Counted from the stretch's first letter, positions 1-9,347 are shown. The stretch is DNA of 64,000 nt from Klebsiella ornithinolytica NBRC 105727 = ATCC 31898 (GCF_001598295.1 NZ_BCYR01000006.1:276692-340691), one strand, 5' to 3'. Notes: generated by a model not told the origin, from the sequence alone. A program made the numbers and translations.

Positions 1-480
1 CTGGCGCACTACTGGCAGCTGATTAAACGCGAATCGACCGCGCAGCTGCCGGGGCGCGAACATACCCTGGCGCTGCTGGCGCAGGCGGTGTTCACTCTGC
101 TGCTGCGTAACGCCAGGCTCGACGATCATGCCGCCAGCGGTATGCGCGGCGAGCTGAAGCTGTTTCAGCGCTTTAACCAGATGATCGACAGTCACTACCA
201 CCAGCACTGGGCGGTACCGGACTATGCCAACGAGCTGCACGTTACCGAATCACGGCTGACCGACATCTGCCGCCGCTTTGCCAACCGACCGCCGAAGCGG
301 TTGATCTTCGACCGCCAGCTACGTGAGGCCAAACGGCTGCTGCTGTTTTCCGATAGCGCGGTCAACGAGATAGCCTGGCAATTGGGGTTTAAAGACCCCG
401 CCTATTTCGCTCGTTTTTTTAATCGCCAGGTCGGCTGTTCGCCCAGCAGCTACCGTGCGCAAAAAGTACCGGTGTCTTAA
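1..480 (+). CDS. hpaA: HpaA, AraC-family activator of 4-hydroxyphenylacetate catabolism (5' truncated)
   Basis: The reading frame is open from base 1, so the start lies left of the window; 159 C-terminal residues are present. The last ~100 residues form an AraC-type double helix-turn-helix: an RLTDICRRF recognition helix, then the conserved second HTH region ending in AYFARFFNRQVGCSPSSYR. HpaA activates hpaBC in response to 4-hydroxyphenylacetate, and it lies directly upstream of hpaB in the same direction, as in E. coli. Identification rests on the family signature plus this context. The ATG at 88 is internal to the domain and is not the real start. Confidence is high for the family and good for the name. 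Confidence 0.88.
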   Translation: MAHYWQLIKRESTAQLPGREHTLALLAQAVFTLLLRNARLDDHAASGMRGELKLFQRFNQMIDSHYHQHWAVPDYANELHVTESRLTDICRRFANRPPKRLIFDRQLREAKRLLLFSDSAVNEIAWQLGFKDPAYFARFFNRQVGCSPSSYRAQKVPVS

Positions 481-483
481 TTT

Positions 484-600
484 CCCGCTGGCGCTACGCT
501 TAGCGAAGCGACGGCCCGCAGGTCGGGTAAGCGCAGCGCCAGCGGCCGAAATACCGCCAGGGACATCACCCGGCCAGCGTAGCTACGCCGGGAAAAAGGC
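484..600. repeat. REP-like palindromic sequence after hpaA
   Basis: Between hpaA and hpaB there are GC-rich imperfect inverted repeats, including CCCGGC / GCCGGG arms around 570-595 and a repeated GCGCTACGCTTAGCG-type core near 490. This looks like a REP/BIME unit and may act as an mRNA-stabilising or terminating structure. The following 600-828 is AT-richer and must hold the hpaBC promoter; I could not assign its -35/-10 or HpaA sites with confidence. Confidence 0.5.
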
Positions 601-828
601 TGGCCTCTGCAGCGAAAACACCACCTCGATCACAGAACCACACTCCCCCTGAAAAGTACCTGCCGTTGTCGCAAACGTCCCTTCACGAATGACGCAATAA
701 CCGCTTCAATTGAACAACAAAAACAAAACATAAATTTAACATTAATGCCCGAAATCATTCGCAGGCAGCCACCAGACAGGCAGCCCGAAGCAGGACGGGA
801 TATTCCGATAAATACTGAAGAGGCCCCT

Positions 829-2391
829 ATGAAACCTGAAGATTTCCGCACAGACGCGAAACGCCCGTTAACCGGTGAAGAGTACCTGAAAAGCCTGCAG
901 GATGGCCGCGAGATTTACATCTACGGCGAACGCGTCAAAGACGTCACCACGCATCCGGCCTTCCGCAACGCCGCCGCCTCCGTCGCCCAGCTGTACGATG
1001 CGCTGCATAAACCGGAAATGCAGGACTCCCTGTGCTGGAACACCGATACCGGCAGCGGCGGCTATACCCATAAATTCTTCCGCGTGGCGAAAAGCGCCGA
1101 CGATCTGCGCCAGCAGCGCGATGCGATTGCCGAGTGGTCGCGCCTGAGCTACGGCTGGATGGGCCGTACCCCGGATTACAAAGCCGCCTTCGGCTGCGCG
1201 CTGGGTGCGAACCCGGCTTTCTACGGCCAGTTCGAACAGAACGCCCGCAACTGGTACACCCGCATTCAGGAAACCGGCCTGTACTTTAACCACGCCATCG
1301 TCAACCCGCCGATTGACCGTCATAAACCGGCCGACGAAGTGAAAGACGTCTACATCAAGCTGGAAAAAGAGACCGATGCCGGGATCATCGTCAGCGGCGC
1401 GAAAGTTGTCGCCACCAACTCGGCGCTGACCCACTACAACATGATCGGTTTTGGTTCTGCGCAGGTGATGGGGGAAAACCCGGACTTCGCCCTGATGTTC
1501 GTCGCGCCAATGGATGCCGAAGGCGTCAAACTGATCTCCCGCGCCTCCTATGAGATGGTTGCCGGGGTCACCGGATCGCCGTACGACTATCCGCTCTCCA
1601 GCCGCTTTGATGAAAACGATGCGATCCTGGTGATGGATAAGGTACTGATTCCGTGGGAAAACGTATTGATCTATCGCGATTTCGATCGCTGTCGTCGCTG
1701 GACGATGGAAGGCGGCTTTGCGCGTATGTATCCGCTGCAGGCCTGCGTACGCCTGGCGGTCAAACTCGACTTCATCACCGCCCTGCTCAAACGCTCGCTG
1801 GAATGTACCGGCACCATGGAGTTCCGCGGTGTACAGGCCGATCTCGGCGAAGTGGTCGCCTGGCGCAATATGTTCTGGGCGCTGAGCGACTCCATGTGTT
1901 CCGAAGCGACGCCGTGGGTGAATGGCGCCTGGCTGCCGGATCACGCCGCGCTGCAGACCTACCGCGTGATGGCGCCGATGGCCTATGCCAAGATCAAAAA
2001 TATTATCGAACGTAACGTGACCAGCGGCCTGATCTACCTGCCATCCAGCGCACGCGATTTGAACAACCCGCAGATCGACCAGTATCTGGCGAAATACGTT
2101 CGCGGCTCCAACGGCATGGACCACGTTGAACGTATCAAGATCCTCAAGCTGATGTGGGACGCGATCGGCAGCGAATTCGGCGGCCGCCACGAGCTGTATG
2201 AAATCAACTATTCCGGAAGCCAGGACGAAATCCGCCTGCAGTGTCTGCGTCAGGCGCAAAGCTCCGGCAACATGGACAAAATGATGGCGATGGTCGACCG
2301 CTGCCTGTCCGAGTACGACCAGAACGGCTGGACGGTGCCACACCTGCACAACAACTCTGATATCAATATGTTGGATAAGCTGCTGAAGTAA
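829..2391 (+). CDS. hpaB: 4-hydroxyphenylacetate 3-monooxygenase, oxygenase subunit
   Basis: HpaB uses FADH2 supplied by HpaC to hydroxylate 4-hydroxyphenylacetate to homoprotocatechuate in the cytoplasm, the entry step of the meta-cleavage pathway. The 520-residue product matches the length of E. coli HpaB and begins MKPEDFR. An upstream in-frame ATG at 745 would add 28 non-conserved residues, so I chose 829. The sequence follows recalled E. coli HpaB almost throughout, with the substrate and FAD-binding regions intact. It precedes hpaC by 19 bases and follows hpaA, which presumably activates it. Nothing is truncated. Confidence 0.96.
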   Translation: MKPEDFRTDAKRPLTGEEYLKSLQDGREIYIYGERVKDVTTHPAFRNAAASVAQLYDALHKPEMQDSLCWNTDTGSGGYTHKFFRVAKSADDLRQQRDAIAEWSRLSYGWMGRTPDYKAAFGCALGANPAFYGQFEQNARNWYTRIQETGLYFNHAIVNPPIDRHKPADEVKDVYIKLEKETDAGIIVSGAKVVATNSALTHYNMIGFGSAQVMGENPDFALMFVAPMDAEGVKLISRASYEMVAGVTGSPYDYPLSSRFDENDAILVMDKVLIPWENVLIYRDFDRCRRWTMEGGFARMYPLQACVRLAVKLDFITALLKRSLECTGTMEFRGVQADLGEVVAWRNMFWALSDSMCSEATPWVNGAWLPDHAALQTYRVMAPMAYAKIKNIIERNVTSGLIYLPSSARDLNNPQIDQYLAKYVRGSNGMDHVERIKILKLMWDAIGSEFGGRHELYEINYSGSQDEIRLQCLRQAQSSGNMDKMMAMVDRCLSEYDQNGWTVPHLHNNSDINMLDKLLK

Positions 2392-2410
2392 TTCGCAGCG
2401 GGAGGTCACA

Positions 2411-2923
2411 ATGCAATTAGATGAACAACGACTGCGTTTTCGCGATGCCATGTCCAGCCTGTCGGCTGCGGTCAACGTCATTACCACCGAGGGTGACGCC
2501 GGCCGCTGCGGCATCACCGCCACCGCCGTGTGCTCGGTCACCGATACGCCGCCGTCGGTCATGGTGTGTATCAATGCCAACAGCGCGATGAACCCGGTAT
2601 TCCAGGGCAACGGCAAACTGTGCGTTAACGTGCTGAACCATGAGCAGGAAGTGATGGCCCGCCATTTCGCCGGCATGACCGGGATGGCTATGGAAGACCG
2701 CTTTAGCCTCTCCTGCTGGCAAAAAGGGGCCCTGGGACAGCCGGTTCTGAAAGGGTCGCTGGCCAGCCTTGAAGGGGAGATAAGCCAGGTACAGACCATC
2801 GGTAGCCACCTGGTCTATCTGGTCGAGATCAAGAACATCACTCTGAGCCAGGAAGGCCATGGGCTGATTTACTTTAAGCGCCGTTTCCATCCGGTGATGA
2901 TGGAAATCGAGGTCGCGGTATAA
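2411..2923 (+). CDS. hpaC: 4-hydroxyphenylacetate 3-monooxygenase, flavin reductase subunit
   Basis: HpaC is the NADH:flavin oxidoreductase that feeds reduced FAD to HpaB. At 170 residues it has the usual length and carries the flavin-reductase-like split-barrel features, for example TATAVCSVTDTPPSVMVCIN near the N-terminus. A strong GGGAGGT ribosome site lies just upstream of the ATG. It is the second gene of the hpaBC operon and is followed by a hairpin that probably terminates the transcript. Confidence 0.95.
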   Translation: MQLDEQRLRFRDAMSSLSAAVNVITTEGDAGRCGITATAVCSVTDTPPSVMVCINANSAMNPVFQGNGKLCVNVLNHEQEVMARHFAGMTGMAMEDRFSLSCWQKGALGQPVLKGSLASLEGEISQVQTIGSHLVYLVEIKNITLSQEGHGLIYFKRRFHPVMMEIEVAV

Positions 2924-2978
2924 CGTTCTGCCACCTTCGCTTCTGACATTCTCTTTTCTGTGCCCTGTTCTCTGTTCT

Positions 2979-3017
2979 CCTCTCTTTTTCCTCTCCCCTG
3001 CGGGGAGGAAAAAGAGG
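2979..3017 (+). terminator. Imperfect hairpin after hpaC
   Basis: A pyrimidine-rich left arm (CTCTTTTTCCTCTCCCC) faces a purine-rich right arm (GGGGAGGAAAAAGAG) across a short loop, with a two-base insertion in the left arm. It lies 56 bases after the hpaC stop and before the btsT regulatory sites, so it probably ends hpaBC transcription. There is no clean T-tract after it. Confidence 0.5.
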
Positions 3018-3030
3018 TGGAAAAAAATCT

Positions 3031-3046
3031 TGTGATCTCAATCACA
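3031..3046. promoter_or_regulatory. CRP site upstream of btsT
   Basis: TGTGATCTCAATCACA is a perfect TGTGA-N6-TCACA palindrome 213 bases before the btsT start. This agrees with the known cAMP-CRP dependence of btsT (yjiY) in E. coli. Confidence 0.85.
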
Positions 3047-3074
3047 TGTTTACCCGCTGCTCATTTCCTGCCCA

Positions 3075-3122
3075 ACCGCTTATCCCGCCTGGCAACCGCT
3101 TAACCCCACATATAACCACTCA
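3075..3122 (+). promoter_or_regulatory. Three direct repeats resembling BtsR (YehT) sites
   Basis: ACCGCTTA at 3075, ACCGCTTA at 3095 and ACCACTCA at 3115 are spaced exactly 20 bases apart. The motif recalled for the pyruvate-responsive regulator BtsR is ACC(G/A)CT(C/T)A in direct repeat. Three copies on one helical face upstream of btsT fit activation by the BtsS/BtsR system. Confidence 0.78.
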
Positions 3123-3258
3123 CAGATTTACCCAACTTTACGCGCGCGGAGTTCTGGCAAGATCGTCTCCAGCATAGCTAACCAATACCTCCTCAAACCC
3201 TAACTTAAACCCAGACGGCTTCGGCCCATTATTCATCTTATTAACGCCAGGTTTTACT

Positions 3259-5409
3259 ATGGATACTAAAAAGTTATTCAAGCACATACCCTGGGTGATT
3301 CTTGGAATCATCGGGGCATTTTGCCTCTCAGTCGTCGCTCTGCGCCGCGGTGAGCACGTCAGTGCGCTGTGGATCGTGGTGGCGTCAGTTTCCGTCTACC
3401 TCGTCGCCTACCGTTATTACAGCCTGTATATCGCGCAAAAGGTGATGAAGCTCGATCCTACGCGTTCTACGCCGGCGGTGATTAACAACGATGGTCTGAA
3501 CTACGTCCCGACCAACCGCTACGTGCTGTTCGGCCACCACTTTGCCGCTATCGCCGGTGCCGGTCCGCTGGTGGGTCCGGTTCTCGCCGCGCAGATGGGC
3601 TACCTGCCGGGTACCCTGTGGCTGCTGGCGGGGGTGGTACTGGCCGGGGCGGTACAGGACTTTATGGTGCTGTTTATCTCCTCGCGTCGTAACGGTGCCT
3701 CGCTGGGTGAGATGATCAAGCAAGAGATGGGGCCGGTTCCGGGTTCCATTGCGCTATTCGGCTGCTTCCTGATTATGATCATCATCCTCGCGGTGCTGGC
3801 GCTGATCGTGGTAAAAGCGCTGGCAGAAAGCCCGTGGGGCGTCTTCACCGTCTGTTCGACCGTCCCGATCGCCCTGTTTATGGGGATCTATATGCGCTTC
3901 CTGCGCCCGGGTCGCGTGGGTGAAGTGTCGGTGATTGGTATCGTCCTGCTGGTGGCTTCCATTTACTTCGGCGGCATCATTGCCCACGACCCGTACTGGG
4001 GTCCGGCGCTGACCTTTAAAGACACCACCATCACCTTTACCCTGATCGGCTACGCGTTTATCTCCGCGCTGCTGCCGGTGTGGCTGATTCTGGCGCCGCG
4101 TGATTACCTCGCGACCTTCCTGAAAATCGGCGTTATCGTTGGCCTGGCGCTGGGCATCGTGATCCTCAACCCGGATCTGAAAATGCCGGCGGTCACCCAG
4201 TACATCGATGGTACCGGTCCGCTGTGGAAAGGTGCGCTGTTCCCGTTCCTGTTTATCACTATCGCCTGTGGCGCGGTATCTGGCTTCCACGCGCTGATCG
4301 CCTCCGGCACCACGCCGAAGCTGCTGGCTAATGAAACCGACGCCCGCTTTATCGGCTACGGCGCGATGCTGATGGAGTCCTTCGTGGCGGTGATGGCGCT
4401 GGTTGCGGCGTCGATCATCGAGCCGGGCCTCTACTTCGCGATGAACACCCCGCCGGCAGGCCTGGGCATCACCATGCCGAACCTGCACGAAATGGGCGGT
4501 GAAAACGCCGCGTTGATTGCCGCACAGCTGAAAGATGTGACCGTCCACGCCGCGGCGACCGTCAGCTCCTGGGGCTTTGTGATTTCACCTGAGCAGATCC
4601 TGCAAACGGCGAAAGATATCGGCGAGCCGTCGGTACTGAACCGCGCGGGCGGCGCGCCGACTCTGGCCGTTGGTATCGCTCACGTGTTCCACAAAATCAT
4701 GCCGATGGCGGATATGGGCTTCTGGTACCACTTCGGTATTCTGTTTGAAGCGCTGTTTATCCTTACCGCGCTGGATGCCGGTACCCGTGCAGGCCGCTTT
4801 ATGCTGCAGGATCTGCTGGGCAACTTCGTGCCGTTCCTCAAGAAAACCGACTCGCTGGTGGCCGGCATTATCGGTACCGCGGGCTGCGTCGGACTGTGGG
4901 GCTACCTGCTGTATCAGGGCGTGGTCGACCCACTGGGCGGCGTGAAGAGCCTGTGGCCGCTGTTCGGTATCTCTAACCAGATGCTGGCCGCCGTGGCGCT
5001 GGTGCTTGGTACCGTGGTACTGGTCAAAATGCAGCGTACTAAATACATCTGGGTTACGGTGATCCCGGCCGCATGGCTGCTGCTGTGCACCACCTGGGCG
5101 CTGGGTCTGAAACTGTTCAGCACCAACCCGCAGATGGAAGGCTTCTTCTTCATGGCTCAGCAGTATAAAGAGAAGATTGCTTCCGGCGGCGAACTGACCG
5201 CGCAGCAGATTGCTAACATGAACCATATCGTGGTGAACAACTACACTAACGCCGGTCTGAGTATTCTGTTCCTGGTGGTGGTTTACAGCATCATCTTCTA
5301 CGGCATCAAAACGTGGCTCAACGTGCGTAACAACAAAGTCCGCACCGACAAAGAGACCCCGTACGTGCCGGTACCGGAAGGCGGCGTGAAAACCTCTTCC
5401 CATCACTAA
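3259..5409 (+). CDS. btsT: BtsT (YjiY), pyruvate:proton symporter of the CstA family
   Basis: A 716-residue inner-membrane protein with about 18 hydrophobic segments that matches E. coli BtsT in length and in the CstA-family core (e.g. FGHHFAAIAGAGPLVGPV near residue 95). BtsT takes up pyruvate when cells are nutrient-limited and is induced through BtsS/BtsR. It leads the btsT-yjiX-yjiA operon. The upstream region holds a CRP palindrome and three BtsR-type repeats, so regulation is visible in the sequence. The start is the ATG after a CCAGGTTTTACT leader; no conserved residues precede it. Confidence 0.96.
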   Translation: MDTKKLFKHIPWVILGIIGAFCLSVVALRRGEHVSALWIVVASVSVYLVAYRYYSLYIAQKVMKLDPTRSTPAVINNDGLNYVPTNRYVLFGHHFAAIAGAGPLVGPVLAAQMGYLPGTLWLLAGVVLAGAVQDFMVLFISSRRNGASLGEMIKQEMGPVPGSIALFGCFLIMIIILAVLALIVVKALAESPWGVFTVCSTVPIALFMGIYMRFLRPGRVGEVSVIGIVLLVASIYFGGIIAHDPYWGPALTFKDTTITFTLIGYAFISALLPVWLILAPRDYLATFLKIGVIVGLALGIVILNPDLKMPAVTQYIDGTGPLWKGALFPFLFITIACGAVSGFHALIASGTTPKLLANETDARFIGYGAMLMESFVAVMALVAASIIEPGLYFAMNTPPAGLGITMPNLHEMGGENAALIAAQLKDVTVHAAATVSSWGFVISPEQILQTAKDIGEPSVLNRAGGAPTLAVGIAHVFHKIMPMADMGFWYHFGILFEALFILTALDAGTRAGRFMLQDLLGNFVPFLKKTDSLVAGIIGTAGCVGLWGYLLYQGVVDPLGGVKSLWPLFGISNQMLAAVALVLGTVVLVKMQRTKYIWVTVIPAAWLLLCTTWALGLKLFSTNPQMEGFFFMAQQYKEKIASGGELTAQQIANMNHIVVNNYTNAGLSILFLVVVYSIIFYGIKTWLNVRNNKVRTDKETPYVPVPEGGVKTSSHH

Positions 5410-5415
5410 GCCTTA

Positions 5416-5493
5416 ATACCGGATAGCGCTACGTTTATCCGGTCTGCAAAGGTCCTGTAGGCCCGGTCAGCGTAGCGCCACCGGGCTTTTTCT
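5416..5493. repeat. REP-like hairpins between btsT and yjiX
   Basis: Two inverted repeats lie here: ACCGGATA / TATCCGGT around 5418-5442, and GCCCGGT / ACCGGGC around 5460-5487 followed by TTTTT. The second has intrinsic-terminator form and may attenuate read-through from btsT into yjiX-yjiA. Confidence 0.6.
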
Positions 5494-5507
5494 ATCTGGA
5501 ACTCACG

Positions 5508-5711
5508 ATGTTTGGTAACTTAGGCGAAGCAAAAAAATACCTGGGTCAGGCAGCCAAAATGCTGATTGGCATTCCGGACTACGACAATTACGTCGAGCAT
5601 ATGAAAGCCAACCATCCGGATAAGCCTTACATGACCTATAACGAATTCTTCCGCGAACGCCAGCAGGCCCGCTACGGCGGCGACGGCAAAGGCGGCGTAC
5701 GCTGCTGTTAA
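5508..5711 (+). CDS. yjiX: YjiX, small YbdD/YjiX-family protein
   Basis: A 67-residue protein starting [25 protein letters not shown], typical of the YbdD/YjiX (DUF466) family that accompanies CstA-type pyruvate or peptide transporters. It lies between btsT and yjiA as in E. coli and is probably cotranscribed. The C-terminus ends in a Cys-Cys pair. Its biochemical role is not established; association with the transporter is inferred from gene order. Confidence 0.92.
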   Translation: MFGNLGEAKKYLGQAAKMLIGIPDYDNYVEHMKANHPDKPYMTYNEFFRERQQARYGGDGKGGVRCC

Positions 5712-5722
5712 TGGAGGCAAAC

Positions 5723-6679
5723 ATGGCACCGATTGCAGTCACCCTGTTGACCGGGTTTCTTGGCGCGGGTAAAACCACCCTGCTGCGCCATATTCTTAAC
5801 GAACAGCACGGCTTTAAAATCGCCGTTATCGAAAATGAATTTGGCGAAGTCGCCGTTGACGATCAGCTGATTGGCGACCGCGCCACGCAGATCAAAACCC
5901 TGACCAACGGCTGCATCTGCTGCACCCGTTCCAACGAGCTGGAAGACGCGCTGCTCGACCTGCTCGACAGCCGCGATCGCGGCGACATTGATTTTGACCG
6001 GCTGGTGATTGAGTGCACCGGCATGGCCGACCCTGGCCCGATTATTCAGACCTTCTTCTCTCATGAGATTCTCTGCGAACGCTATCTGCTCGACGGGGTG
6101 ATTGCGCTGGTGGATGCGGTCCATGCCGACCAACAGATGAACCAGTTCACCATCGCCCAGTCGCAGGTGGGCTACGCCGATCGTATCCTGCTGACAAAAA
6201 CGGACGTGGCGGGCGACAGCGACAAGCTGCGCGAACGGCTGGCACGGATCAACGCCCGGGCGCCGGTTTATACCGTAGTCCACGGTGATATCGACCTGAG
6301 CCAGCTGTTTAATACCAGCGGCTTTATGCTGGAAGAGAATGTCGTGAGCAGCGTGCCGCGCTTCCACTTTATCGCCGATAAGCAAAACGACGTCGCGTCT
6401 ATCGTGGTCGAGCTGGATTACCCGGTCGATATCAGCGAAGTGTCGCGGGTGATGGAAAACCTGCTGCTCTCTTTCGCCGAACAGCTGATGCGCTACAAAG
6501 GGATGCTGTGGATTGACGGCGAGCCAAATCGCCTGCTGTTCCAGGGCGTCCAGCGCTTATACAGCGCCGACTGGGATCGCCCGTGGGGCGATGAAGCGCC
6601 TCACAGCACGCTGGTGTTTATCGGCATTAATTTGCCGGAAGAGGAGATTCGCGCGGCGTTTGCCGGCTTGCGCAAATAA
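5723..6679 (+). CDS. yjiA: YjiA, COG0523 family GTPase
   Basis: A 318-residue G3E-family GTPase. Residues 8-16 carry the Walker A/P-loop (GFLGAGKTT), and the COG0523 metal-binding CxCC motif is seen in NGCICCTRSNEL around residue 64. The Walker B region ECTGMADPGP and the NKxD equivalent TKTD are present. These GTPases are metal-binding, in some cases metallochaperones; the target of YjiA is unknown. The start at 5723 gives MAPIAVTLLTG, matching E. coli YjiA; the ATG at 5711 overlaps the yjiX stop and adds four residues. It is the last gene of the btsT operon. Confidence 0.94.
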   Translation: MAPIAVTLLTGFLGAGKTTLLRHILNEQHGFKIAVIENEFGEVAVDDQLIGDRATQIKTLTNGCICCTRSNELEDALLDLLDSRDRGDIDFDRLVIECTGMADPGPIIQTFFSHEILCERYLLDGVIALVDAVHADQQMNQFTIAQSQVGYADRILLTKTDVAGDSDKLRERLARINARAPVYTVVHGDIDLSQLFNTSGFMLEENVVSSVPRFHFIADKQNDVASIVVELDYPVDISEVSRVMENLLLSFAEQLMRYKGMLWIDGEPNRLLFQGVQRLYSADWDRPWGDEAPHSTLVFIGINLPEEEIRAAFAGLRK

Positions 6680-7157
6680 CGGTTTGGGCGTTCCCTCTTC
6701 CTGGGGGAGAGGGGCAACGCGAGGGCATCAGGCGGTACAAAATTCCTTTCGGGTATCACGATAAATAATGTTCCCTTCGGTGTACTTCCAGACGATGGCT
6801 TCATGATGCAATTCAGGCTTTCACTTAAGATATTAGAGTCAGTTTTAATCACAAAAATGTAAATTTAAGTATTTACTTATAACTATAGAAATATTTCTGG
6901 AAATTATTAGAAAGCAAATTAGTTCAGCCCCAATCAATATCTCCCCTCTGTTCAATTGCTGTTTAGGCAAAAAATTAAACTGACCCTAAACGGCAAAACG
7001 TTAATCGTTGACGCGGCGACAAGGTAACGCATTCACAACATCAAAAAAGTTTTTCAATAACATTTACGGTATAAAACATCGATTAACATCACATTTGCAG
7101 CCGTAAATATCACCTGTTAGGGTATCTGCAGATTAATTTGATGACGAGGCATAAACC
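6680..7157. other. Intergenic region between yjiA and the YfaZ-like gene
   Basis: The first ~60 bases hold a GC-rich imperfect inverted repeat (CCCTCTTCC / GGGGGAGAGGG). The next ~330 bases are AT-rich with no supportable gene. The last ~80 bases must contain the promoter of the YfaZ-like gene. In E. coli the mrr and hsd genes follow yjiA here, but no trace of them is seen at this position. Confidence 0.5.
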
Positions 7158-7703
7158 ATGAAAAAGCTCAATATCCTTATCCTTTCTGCGCTGACCGCAG
7201 TTTCCGGCTCCGCAATGGCGATGGGCTTTACCGTCGAGCAGGGGAAAAACTTTACCAACCTTAATATGGAACTGGGTAAATCCTCCTCCGGTCTTTATGC
7301 CGAAAGTCACTGGCTCAAAAATACCGACGATGGTACTCAGACCGGCGGCGTTGGCGCAGGTTATAACCTGGAAGTTGGCCCGGTGATGCTGAATGCCGGC
7401 GCGAAAGCCATCTACCTTGGGCCGAAAAAAGGCGATAACGGCGTGGCGTTCCCAATCGGTGGCGGCGTTAACGTTGCGCTGACCGACAGCATCCACGTAT
7501 TTGGCGAAGGTTATGCCGCGCCGGAAGGCCTGAATAACAGCGTGAAAAACTACGTTGAAGCCAACGGCGGCGTGAGCTGGACTCCGATTACCCCGGTAAC
7601 GCTGAAAGTGGGTTACCGTCACGTGAGCGTCGACGGGAAAGACGGCCGTCCAAACCACACCCTGATTGACGGCGCCTATATTGGCGGTGGTGTCACCTTC
7701 TGA
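7158..7703 (+). CDS. YfaZ-family outer membrane protein
   Basis: A 181-residue secreted protein. Residues 1-21 form a clear signal peptide (MKKLN, hydrophobic core, SAMA cleavage motif). The mature part alternates short amphipathic stretches with glycine turns and ends in a final aromatic residue (GGGVTF), as beta-barrel outer membrane proteins do. The pattern resembles YfaZ. Function is unknown. It is a single-gene unit with an AT-rich upstream region and a strong terminator after it. The family call is by resemblance only. Confidence 0.75.
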   Translation: MKKLNILILSALTAVSGSAMAMGFTVEQGKNFTNLNMELGKSSSGLYAESHWLKNTDDGTQTGGVGAGYNLEVGPVMLNAGAKAIYLGPKKGDNGVAFPIGGGVNVALTDSIHVFGEGYAAPEGLNNSVKNYVEANGGVSWTPITPVTLKVGYRHVSVDGKDGRPNHTLIDGAYIGGGVTF

Positions 7704-7718
7704 CCCGCCGATAAGCGT

Positions 7719-7748
7719 AAAAAAACCTGCCATCCGGCAGGTTTTTTC
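7719..7748. terminator. Bidirectional intrinsic terminator
   Basis: AAAAACCTGCC / GGCAGGTTTTTT arms form a GC-rich stem flanked by A-tract and T-tract. It serves the YfaZ-like gene on the plus strand and the convergent aldehyde dehydrogenase on the minus strand. Confidence 0.92.
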
Positions 7749-7764
7749 TTTTAGCATCCTAATC

Positions 7765-9135
7765 TTACCGGCGAATCACCACCAGCTTCTGGTTCACAAA
7801 CTCTTTAATCCCCAGATCGGACAGCTCGCGGCCAAAGCCAGAGCGCTTCACGCCGCCGAACGGCAGCTCCGGCGCGGTATCGGTTAACCAGTTGATATAG
7901 ACCATCCCGGTTTCGATCCGCGACGCCATCCGTTTCGCCCGTTCGATATCCTGGCTGAACACGGCGCCCCCCAGACCATAGTGCGAATCGTTCGCCAGCT
8001 TCACCGCCTCGTCGTCGTCCTTCACTACGTAGATTTGCGCCACCGGGCCGAAAAACTCTTCAAAGTACGCCGGGTTATCGCGAGTAATGCCGGTCAGTAT
8101 GGTTGGCTCGAAAAAGCTGCCTTCCCGCGGCGCCGGTTTGCCGCCCAGATGCACTCTGGCGCCGTTTTTCACCGCCTCATCCACCTGTCTGGTCAGCGTT
8201 TCCAGCGCATCTTTCGAGGAGAGCGGACCCAGCGTCGTACTCTCGTCCAGCGGATCGCCGATTTTCACCTGGCGGAAGGCTTCAGTAAATTGGCTCAAGA
8301 ACTGGTCGGCAATTTTTTCGTGCAGGATAAAACGTTTCGCCGCAGTGCACACCTGACCGGCATTGTTGAGCCGTGCCTGTACGCCAGTCTTCACCGCCTT
8401 CTCCAGACTGGCATCGTCCAGTACCACAAACACATCGTTGCCGCCCAGTTCGAGGGTTGCCTTTTTGATGTATTTTGCCGCCTGGGACGCCACCACGCTG
8501 CCGGCCTTTTCCGAACCGGTCAGCGCCGCCCCCTGGACGCGATCGTCGGCAATAATTTTCGCCACCTGCTCCTGGGAGATAAAGAGGTTGGTCCACGCGC
8601 CGTCCGGCGCTCCCGCCTCACGCACCAGATGGGCGAAGGTCTCCGCACAATGCGGAACGATGCTGGCATGTTTGGCGATAACCGGGTTCCCCGCCGCCAG
8701 ATTTGGCGCCAGTACCCGCATCAGCTGGTAGTAAGGAAAGTTCCAGGGTTCCACGGCCATCAGCACGCCGATGGGATGGTGTTCAACCCAGGCCTCGCCG
8801 ATGGCGGAAGGATATTTCACCGGAGCCAGAAACGATTTCGCATTATCGGCATAGTAGCGGGCGATTTGCGCACAGAGCTTCACCTCGCCGCGGCTTTGCG
8901 CAATCAGTTTCCCCATCTCCTGACTGGCGATTTTCTCCAGTTCTTCAACCCGGCTGTCGATCAGATCCGCCAGCCTGTGCAGAACGGGTAAACGCCGGTC
9001 GATATCCCCCTTCGACCACGCGGAATGGTAGAGCGCATCCGCCTTCTGCAGCGCCGCTTCGACGTCCGCATCGCTGTGCGCAGCATACTGTTTAATCAGC
9101 TGATTATTTGCAGGATTCACCGTCTGATAAGCCAT
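7765..9135 (-). CDS. NAD(P)-dependent aldehyde dehydrogenase, succinate-semialdehyde dehydrogenase type
   Basis: A 456-residue ALDH-superfamily enzyme. The catalytic Glu is in LELGG (E229) and the catalytic Cys is in AGQVCTAAKRF (C263). The WNFPYYQLMR motif is typical of the succinate-semialdehyde/YneI-like group. It is only moderately similar to recalled E. coli Sad (YneI), so I give no symbol. It stands alone, convergent with the YfaZ-like gene. Substrate is inferred from the subgroup; other short semialdehydes are possible. Confidence 0.82.
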   Translation of the reverse strand: MAYQTVNPANNQLIKQYAAHSDADVEAALQKADALYHSAWSKGDIDRRLPVLHRLADLIDSRVEELEKIASQEMGKLIAQSRGEVKLCAQIARYYADNAKSFLAPVKYPSAIGEAWVEHHPIGVLMAVEPWNFPYYQLMRVLAPNLAAGNPVIAKHASIVPHCAETFAHLVREAGAPDGAWTNLFISQEQVAKIIADDRVQGAALTGSEKAGSVVASQAAKYIKKATLELGGNDVFVVLDDASLEKAVKTGVQARLNNAGQVCTAAKRFILHEKIADQFLSQFTEAFRQVKIGDPLDESTTLGPLSSKDALETLTRQVDEAVKNGARVHLGGKPAPREGSFFEPTILTGITRDNPAYFEEFFGPVAQIYVVKDDDEAVKLANDSHYGLGGAVFSQDIERAKRMASRIETGMVYINWLTDTAPELPFGGVKRSGFGRELSDLGIKEFVNQKLVVIRR

Positions 9136-9347
9136 ATCGTATGTCTCCTTGTTATCGCTATTTACGTAGTCATAAAAACTACTCAGGGTATTAAGGTTAG
9201 TAGAGATGGCTGGGCATGAAGGTAAAGTTAGGTATTTACGGAGGATTCTGGCCGGAGATCGTCAGACGATATCCGGCGCGGAACAGGCTTAACGAGGAAG
9301 TCAGTAATAGCGGCCAGGCCGCCTGATCAGGCCATGTGGCGACACAA

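Noticed and set aside
868..2799. Long minus-strand frame of 643 codons opposite hpaB-hpaC
   Set aside because: It lies antisense to two strongly conserved genes; it is a high-GC codon-bias shadow with no recognisable domain.
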